Assembly: GCF_032490495.1 (NCBI RefSeq)
Contig: NZ_JAVYJB010000005.1
Location: 186,001 to 250,000 of the forward strand
Direction: 5' to 3'
DNA: 64,000 bases
DNA from: Pilosibacter fragilis
GTDB lineage: Bacteria; Bacillota; Clostridia; Lachnospirales; Lachnospiraceae
The notes under the pieces were generated by a model. It saw nothing but the letters and a program-made list of their open reading frames with translations. It made no database searches and was not told the origin of the DNA. The position numbers were made by a program, and so were the translations under genes. This document shows positions 60,143 through 64,000 of the stretch, in pieces; position 1 is the stretch's first letter, and each line of letters begins with the position of its first letter.

Positions 60143-61666
60143 ATGAGAAGTCGAAGAAGAAAAGGGCGCAGAAACAGGGACGGTCTGTGGATCTGCGGGA
60201 TCGCGGTGCTGGCAGCCGGGGCTGTCTTTACAGCGAGGACAGAGATCCTGGATCTGGTAACCACAGAGATCGCCTTTGTGCTGGATCCGAAACAGGAAGG
60301 CGGAGAGAAAGAATCTGACCAGGATATTGCGGAGCGTGTGGAAAGCACGGACGGCGGTAAGGAAACGCTGACAGATGGCGGCGTAGATCTGGCAGAAACA
60401 GATGAAGCGGGAGCTGATCCTGACCAGAAGAATACAGATGCAGGAACGGAGGCTTCCGGCAGCGGAAATTCGGATCCGGAAGCCATAGAACTCCCCTCAT
60501 CCTATGACATCCGTGAGCATCGGACTGTCTCCGTCTCCGACCAGGGAGATCTTGGCACATGCTGGGCGTTTGCGGCGTTAAAGGCGGTGGAGACCTCCAT
60601 GCCGGAGTCCATGGCGGTGCCGCTCTCGGCGGACCACATGTCGATCCATAACAGTTTTGGGATCAGCCAGAATTCCGGCGGCGATTACAGTATGGCGATG
60701 GCGTACCTTTTAGCCTGGCAGGGACCTGTCTCTGAGGAGGATGATCCCTATGGGGACAGCACTTCGCCGGACGGTCTTGCACCTGTCTGCCATGCCCAGG
60801 AGATCCGGATCCTGCCGGAACGGAATTACGACGCGGTAAAACGGGCAGTGTATTTATATGGCGGTGTCCAGACGTCCCTCTACCTCCCGTCAGAAAACCG
60901 GGTGAGTGATGAGGATGTCTGCTACAAAGGCAGCGAAGAACCGAACCATGACGCGGTGATCATCGGATGGGATGACAACTATCCGAAAGAAAAATTTGCA
61001 TCGACCCCGGAATCGGACGGAGCGTTCCTCTGCGTGAACAGCTGGGGAGAGAACTTCGGAGACGGCGGCTTTTTCCATGTGTCCTACGAGGACAGCTGGA
61101 TCGCGGAGAGCGGAATCTCCTACTGCGGCATCGAACCGGCGGACAATTTCGACAGGAATTACCAGAGCGACCTCTGCGGCTGGACCGGGCAGATGGGATT
61201 CGGCGAGCCTGAGGCTTGGATGGCAAACGCGTATACAGCGGAGTCGGACGAGACACTGGAGGCAGTGGGCTTCTACGCTACGGCACCGGACACGGAGTAT
61301 GAAGTGTATGTGTTTGACGGGGACAGCTTCCGTGAACATGTGGAAAACAATGTGAAATTTCAGGCGGACAGTGGAAAAATCCTGGCATCCGGGACACTGC
61401 CGGATACGGGATTTTATACGGTGAACCTGGCAAAGTCCCAAGGACTGGACGCAGGGGAACTGTTCGTTGTGGCGGTAAAGATCCGCACGCCTGGGACGAC
61501 GCAGCCGGTGGCGGTGGAGTATGCTGGGAGCGGACGGACCGGAAATGTTGACATAGGCGACGGCGAGGGGTATATTAGTTTTGATGGCTCTTTGTGGGAA
61601 CGGACGGAGACATCCAAGAGATGCAACGTGTGCCTGAAGGCCTACAGCCGGAAAATTGGAAAGTGA
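60143..61666 (+). CDS. membrane-anchored papain-like (C1) cysteine protease with lectin-like domain
   Basis: A 507-residue protein with a basic N-terminus and signal anchor (about 14-30), a Gly/Asp/Glu-rich linker to about 115, and a C1 papain-like domain (about 117-335). The catalytic set is visible: Gln134 and Cys140 in SDQGDLGTCWAF, His269 in EPNHDAVIIGW, and Asn299 in VNSWGENFG. A C-terminal beta domain (about 345-500) resembles the lectin-like domain found with clostridial C1 proteases. It should act at the cell surface. The ATG follows GGTAAGCGGAT weakly, so the start is less certain than the family. Confidence 0.88.
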   Translation: MRSRRRKGRRNRDGLWICGIAVLAAGAVFTARTEILDLVTTEIAFVLDPKQEGGEKESDQDIAERVESTDGGKETLTDGGVDLAETDEAGADPDQKNTDAGTEASGSGNSDPEAIELPSSYDIREHRTVSVSDQGDLGTCWAFAALKAVETSMPESMAVPLSADHMSIHNSFGISQNSGGDYSMAMAYLLAWQGPVSEEDDPYGDSTSPDGLAPVCHAQEIRILPERNYDAVKRAVYLYGGVQTSLYLPSENRVSDEDVCYKGSEEPNHDAVIIGWDDNYPKEKFASTPESDGAFLCVNSWGENFGDGGFFHVSYEDSWIAESGISYCGIEPADNFDRNYQSDLCGWTGQMGFGEPEAWMANAYTAESDETLEAVGFYATAPDTEYEVYVFDGDSFREHVENNVKFQADSGKILASGTLPDTGFYTVNLAKSQGLDAGELFVVAVKIRTPGTTQPVAVEYAGSGRTGNVDIGDGEGYISFDGSLWERTETSKRCNVCLKAYSRKIGK

Positions 61667-61673
61667 GAGATAC

Positions 61674-62276
61674 ATGGAACATAAAATTGTTTTTGCAACA
61701 TCAAATGCCGGAAAAATGCGGGAGATCTGCGAGATTTTAAAAGACCTCGGGGCGGAGATCCTGTCCATGAAGGAAGCCGGTGTGGATATTGATATTGTTG
61801 AGGATGGAGATACATTCGCGGCAAATGCGTTAATTAAGGCAAAAGCCGTGTGGGAGAAGACAGGCGGGATCGTTCTGGCAGATGACTCCGGTCTTGTGAT
61901 CGATGCGTTGAACGGGGAGCCGGGCGTTTACTCCGCGCGCTACATGGGAGAGAAGACTTCCTATGAAATTAAAAACTGGAACCTGATCCACCGCCTTGAT
62001 GGTGTTCCGGAGAAAAAGCGCACGGCGCGTTTCGTCTGCGTGATCGCGGCAGTTCTCCCGGATGGAAGAACCCTGACAGCGGAGGGAACCATGGAGGGTG
62101 TGATCGCCCATGAACCGGCTGGCGCAGGCGGATTCGGCTATGACCCGATCCTGATGCTGCCGGAGTACGGAAAGACATCGGCGGAGATCACCATGGATGA
62201 GAAGAATGCCATCAGTCACCGCGGAAAAGCGCTTCGGGCGATGAAGAAACGTCTTGCAGAAGAGATCGGAGAATAA
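61674..62276 (+). CDS. rdgB: XTP/dITP pyrophosphatase (RdgB/HAM1)
   Basis: A 200-residue HAM1 family nucleotide pyrophosphatase. VFATSNAGKMREI, EDGDTFAANALIKA, LADDSGLVIDALNGEPGVYS and GAGGFGYDPILM are the family blocks. It removes non-canonical purine nucleotides such as XTP and dITP. The start is ATG 61674; a longer frame overlaps the protease gene end. It is followed within four bases by the phosphoesterase gene, so the two are co-transcribed. Confidence 0.95.
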   Translation: MEHKIVFATSNAGKMREICEILKDLGAEILSMKEAGVDIDIVEDGDTFAANALIKAKAVWEKTGGIVLADDSGLVIDALNGEPGVYSARYMGEKTSYEIKNWNLIHRLDGVPEKKRTARFVCVIAAVLPDGRTLTAEGTMEGVIAHEPAGAGGFGYDPILMLPEYGKTSAEITMDEKNAISHRGKALRAMKKRLAEEIGE

Positions 62277-62279
62277 AGT

Positions 62280-62804
62280 ATGAAAATTCTGATCGTGAGC
62301 GATACCCACAGAAGAGATGGAAATCTCAGGGAAATTATTGAGAAACAGTCCCCGTTCGATATGCTGATCCACCTGGGCGATACCGAGGGCAGCGAGGCAT
62401 ATTTTAAGGAATGGGTAAATAATGATAACTGCGTGATCCGCGTGGTGCGCGGAAATAATGACTTCTTCTCCCAGACAGACAGGGAGAAGGAGATCTCGAT
62501 CGGAAAATACCGGGCATTTCTGACCCATGGCCATATGTACGGCGTATCTTTCGAGCTGGAGACGATCAAGGAAGAGGCGAGAGCCAGAAAAGCCGATATC
62601 GTCATGTTCGGACATACCCACAAGCCGCATCTGGAGTACTGTGAGGACGGGCTTGTTGTATTGAACCCGGGAAGTCTCTCCTATCCGAGACAGGACGGAA
62701 GAAAGCCGTCCTACATGCTGATGGAGCTTGATCGGAACGGTGAGGCACATTATACGGTCTGTTATGTGGATCAGGACAGGGATATTCCGTCGGGACTTTA
62801 CTAG
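62280..62804 (+). CDS. YfcE/MJ0936 family metallophosphoesterase
   Basis: A 174-residue calcineurin-like phosphodiesterase of the MJ0936 type. Motifs: IVSDTHRRDG (D-x-H), LIHLGDTEG (GD), VVRGNNDFF (GNND), LTHGHMYG and MFGHTHKPHLE (GHTH). It hydrolyses phosphodiesters in vitro in characterised relatives; the natural substrate is not known. It is coupled to rdgB by a three-base gap, an arrangement common in Firmicutes. Confidence 0.93.
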   Translation: MKILIVSDTHRRDGNLREIIEKQSPFDMLIHLGDTEGSEAYFKEWVNNDNCVIRVVRGNNDFFSQTDREKEISIGKYRAFLTHGHMYGVSFELETIKEEARARKADIVMFGHTHKPHLEYCEDGLVVLNPGSLSYPRQDGRKPSYMLMELDRNGEAHYTVCYVDQDRDIPSGLY

Positions 62805-62844
62805 GCGGGACCGGAAATAATTGGCACAAAACAGATAAAATCAG

Positions 62845-62882
62845 AAAGCAGTTTTCGAAGAATAAGTTCGGAACTGCTTTTT
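62845..62882 (+). terminator. intrinsic terminator after rdgB-phosphoesterase
   Basis: AAAGCAGTTTTCGAA pairs, with a small bulge, with TTCGGAACTGCTTT, followed by TTTTT. Confidence 0.85.
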
Positions 62883-63008
62883 GTATGAAATCAGATAGCT
62901 GCCTGCGCAGAAAGTGCGTATGCAGCCAATTGTAGAAGAAATGCCGCCGGAACAGAGATAGTGGAGGATTCAGCCTCGAATAAAGCCTCGAATAAATAAA
63001 AAAAGTGG

Positions 63009-63037
63009 TTGACAATCCAACCTATCTACGGTATAAT
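63009..63037 (+). promoter_or_regulatory. consensus promoter of tRNA-Pro
   Basis: TTGACA-N17-TATAAT ends 49 bases before the first tRNA gene. It is an exact consensus match, as expected for stable RNA. Confidence 0.93.
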
Positions 63038-63086
63038 TTTAAACGCATTTAGTGAACTTTTGTTTTTAAATGCTTTGCGAAATCCC

Positions 63087-63161
63087 CGGGGTGTGGCTCA
63101 GCTTGGCTAGAGCGCCTGGTTTGGGACCAGGAAGTCGCAGGTTCGAATCCTGTCACCCCGA
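63087..63161 (+). tRNA. tRNA-Pro (anticodon TGG)
   Basis: Acceptor stem CGGGGTG/CACCCCG, anticodon arm CCTGG-TTTGGGA-CCAGG, T arm GCAGG-TTCGAAT-CCTGT. The 3' CCA is not encoded. Confidence 0.97.
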
Positions 63162-63190
63162 TTTTTATCGAAAAAAAGATAAAAAACTTG

Positions 63191-63219
63191 TTGACAAATG
63201 AGTGGATGTGAGATATAAT
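63191..63219 (+). promoter_or_regulatory. second consensus promoter inside the tRNA cluster
   Basis: TTGACA-N17-TATAAT lies between tRNA-Pro and tRNA-Gly, 32 bases before tRNA-Gly. The cluster therefore seems to have two independent strong promoters. Confidence 0.9.
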
Positions 63220-63251
63220 CTAATGGTCAGCGAAAAAAGAAAAATTTTCCT

Positions 63252-63322
63252 GCGGGTGTAGTTCAATGGTAGAACACCAGCCTTCCAAGCTGGATACGTG
63301 GGTTCGATTCCCATCACCCGCT
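63252..63322 (+). tRNA. tRNA-Gly (anticodon TCC)
   Basis: Acceptor stem GCGGGTG/CACCCGC, anticodon arm CCAGC-CTTCCAA-GCTGG, T loop TTCGATT. The CCA end is not encoded. Confidence 0.97.
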
Positions 63323-63345
63323 TTGCTTTTGCGAAAAAGCATAAT

Positions 63346-63419
<74 letters not shown>

Positions 63420-63454
63420 TTTGAAATCAAGTGTGATTTCGAATTTTATATTAT

Positions 63455-63529
63455 GGTGGGTATAGCGCAGCTGGTTAGCGCGCCAGATTGTGGCTCTGGA
63501 GGCCCAGGGTTCGAATCCCTGTATCCACC
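63455..63529 (+). tRNA. tRNA-His (anticodon GTG)
   Basis: Acceptor stem GTGGGTA/TATCCAC with an extra G(-1):C73 pair (63455 and 63529) typical of tRNA-His. Anticodon arm CCAGA-TTGTGGC-TCTGG. The CCA end is not encoded. Confidence 0.96.
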
Positions 63530-63536
63530 CGTATTT

Positions 63537-63565
63537 CCCTGGGAAGCAGTTCCCGGGGCTTTTTT
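63537..63565 (+). terminator. intrinsic terminator after the tRNA cluster
   Basis: CCCTGGGAA pairs with TTCCCGGGG (one wobble) over GCAG, followed by CTTTTTT. Confidence 0.9.
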
Positions 63566-63586
63566 GTATTTTATGAAAGGTTAGAT

Positions 63587-63697
63587 TTGAAGGAAGATCT
63601 GGACGTGTGCGCGGATGCGGTGGAACATTGTCGGGAAAGCATTCTGAAGATGATTCAGGAAATAGAAAATGAACTCAACGAAAATGAAGAAAGCTGA
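63587..63697 (+). CDS. possible 36-residue small protein
   Basis: TTG 63587 follows AAAGG at seven bases and opens a 36-residue acidic, helical frame (HCRESILKMIQEIENELNEN) ending in front of a strong terminator. It lies between two tRNA transcription units. The longer frame reaching into tRNA-His is ruled out by that gene. I recognise no family, and coding status is moderate because the terminator overlaps the stop region exactly as for a real gene. Confidence 0.45.
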   Translation: MKEDLDVCADAVEHCRESILKMIQEIENELNENEES

Positions 63698-63725
63698 ATT
63701 TCCATAATAGAAATTCAGCCTTTTT
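63693..63725 (+). terminator. terminator between the small ORF and tRNA-Gln
   Basis: GCTGAATTTC pairs perfectly with GAAATTCAGC over a 7-base loop, followed by CTTTTT. Confidence 0.9.
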
Positions 63726-63728
63726 CCG

Positions 63729-63800
63729 CTGGGCCAGCGGGATTCGAACCCTCGAGTGCAGGAGTCAAAGTCCTGTGCCTTACCGCTTGGCGATGGCCCA
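63729..63800 (-). tRNA. tRNA-Gln (anticodon TTG)
   Basis: On the minus strand: acceptor TGGGCCA/TGGCCCA, anticodon arm CAGGA-CTTTGAC-TCCTG, T arm with TTCGAAT. The CCA end is not encoded. A TAGAAT box about 20 bases upstream could be its -10 element. Confidence 0.95.
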
Positions 63801-63948
63801 TTGCCATAACATTAGTATTCTATCATAAGACTGAAAAAAAAACAAGCAGAGGATTGGCAACTTGCCATCTGGTTTGCCATATGCTGATCTGGATGAGAAA
63901 GCGCATGGCAGAACTGTAACTATGGTTTGACAGGAAAGGAATATAGCA

Positions 63949-64000
63949 ATGACAGAGGAAAAAACAGCAAAGGTTGTGGAAAACACAGAAAAAAACGGAT
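63949..64000 (+). CDS. start of an unidentified gene (3' partial)
   Basis: ATG 63949 follows AGGAAAGGAATATAGCA and the frame stays open to the window edge. The 17 visible residues are charged and hydrophilic (Glu, Lys, Asn rich), and no family can be named from so little. Confidence 0.45.
   Translation, partial: MTEEKTAKVVENTEKNG

Noticed and set aside
63488..63697. 69-codon frame running through tRNA-His
   Set aside because: The first half lies inside the tRNA gene and its terminator; only the TTG-initiated 36-codon part is plausible.

Overview
The window looks like chromosome from a spore-forming, strictly anaerobic Firmicute of the Lachnospiraceae (Clostridium cluster XIVa type). The reasons are a CwlD-type amidase, SpoVG, a SleB-like hydrolase and ChW-like repeats, the GlgC/GlgD pair, class 3 fructose-bisphosphatase, ECF S-components under FMN and THF riboswitches, a T-box leader, tRNA genes without encoded CCA, and consistent AGGAGG-type ribosome binding sites. 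No rRNA, CRISPR array, prophage or complete insertion sequence is visible. The family assignment is inference from gene content, not from a marker-gene search.

Layout. 1-2.4 kb: tail of a locus with a Ser/Thr-kinase fused to a degenerate MinD-like domain, a second degenerate MinD-like protein and small proteins. 2.4-6 kb: GH18 glycosidase, then two tandem paralogous tyrosine recombinases. 6-13 kb: M20 and M18 metallopeptidases, a threonine-aldolase-like enzyme, CwlD and a polysaccharide deacetylase. 13-24.5 kb: FMN riboswitch with RibU, creatininase-family protein, Sua5, dCMP deaminase, radical SAM protein, exonuclease, VanW-like protein, Lrp regulator with an aminotransferase, TrmL. 24.5-31 kb: sulfite/nitrite-reductase-like protein, a nuclease/ATPase pair of YhaO/YhaN type, AsnS. 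31-36.3 kb: M20 amidohydrolase, Fe-alcohol dehydrogenase, TetR regulator, YfcC carrier. 36.7-39.6 kb: glgC-glgD and spoVG. 39.7-43.4 kb: TRAP transporter dctP-dctQ-dctM preceded by a T-box leader. 43.5-54.1 kb: a glycosyltransferase fused to a MarR-like domain, HAD phosphatase, sortase, cell-wall hydrolase, MGMT, DUF4317, Nudix, metallo-beta-lactamase-fold protein and Fbp. 54.4-62.8 kb: NlpC/P60 endopeptidase, THF riboswitch with FolT, MATE pump, rhodanese, rRNA methyltransferase, papain-like protease, XTP pyrophosphatase, phosphoesterase. 63-64 kb: tRNA cluster (Pro, Gly, Arg, His, and Gln on the opposite strand).

The most interesting non-coding content is a set of small non-coding inverted-repeat elements (MITE-like). 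Copies at 36452-36584 and 51313-51445 are near identical. A divergent element of the same length (133 bp) lies at 26247-26379, a shorter relative at 19644-19733, and a mosaic partial copy inside the TRAP operon at 41559-41725. Four of them are flanked by 7-8 bp direct repeats that look like target-site duplications, and none encodes a transposase. A second repeated element (45819-45915 and 58164-58257) folds into nested hairpins and ends in a terminator-like hairpin that competes with an outer stem. A third, single-copy structured block of about 158 bp sits between the T-box terminator and dctP.

Functionally the window is mostly housekeeping and cell-envelope biology: vitamin uptake, peptidoglycan remodelling and sporulation, glycogen synthesis, gluconeogenesis, amino-acid and peptide catabolism, and tRNA modification or charging.
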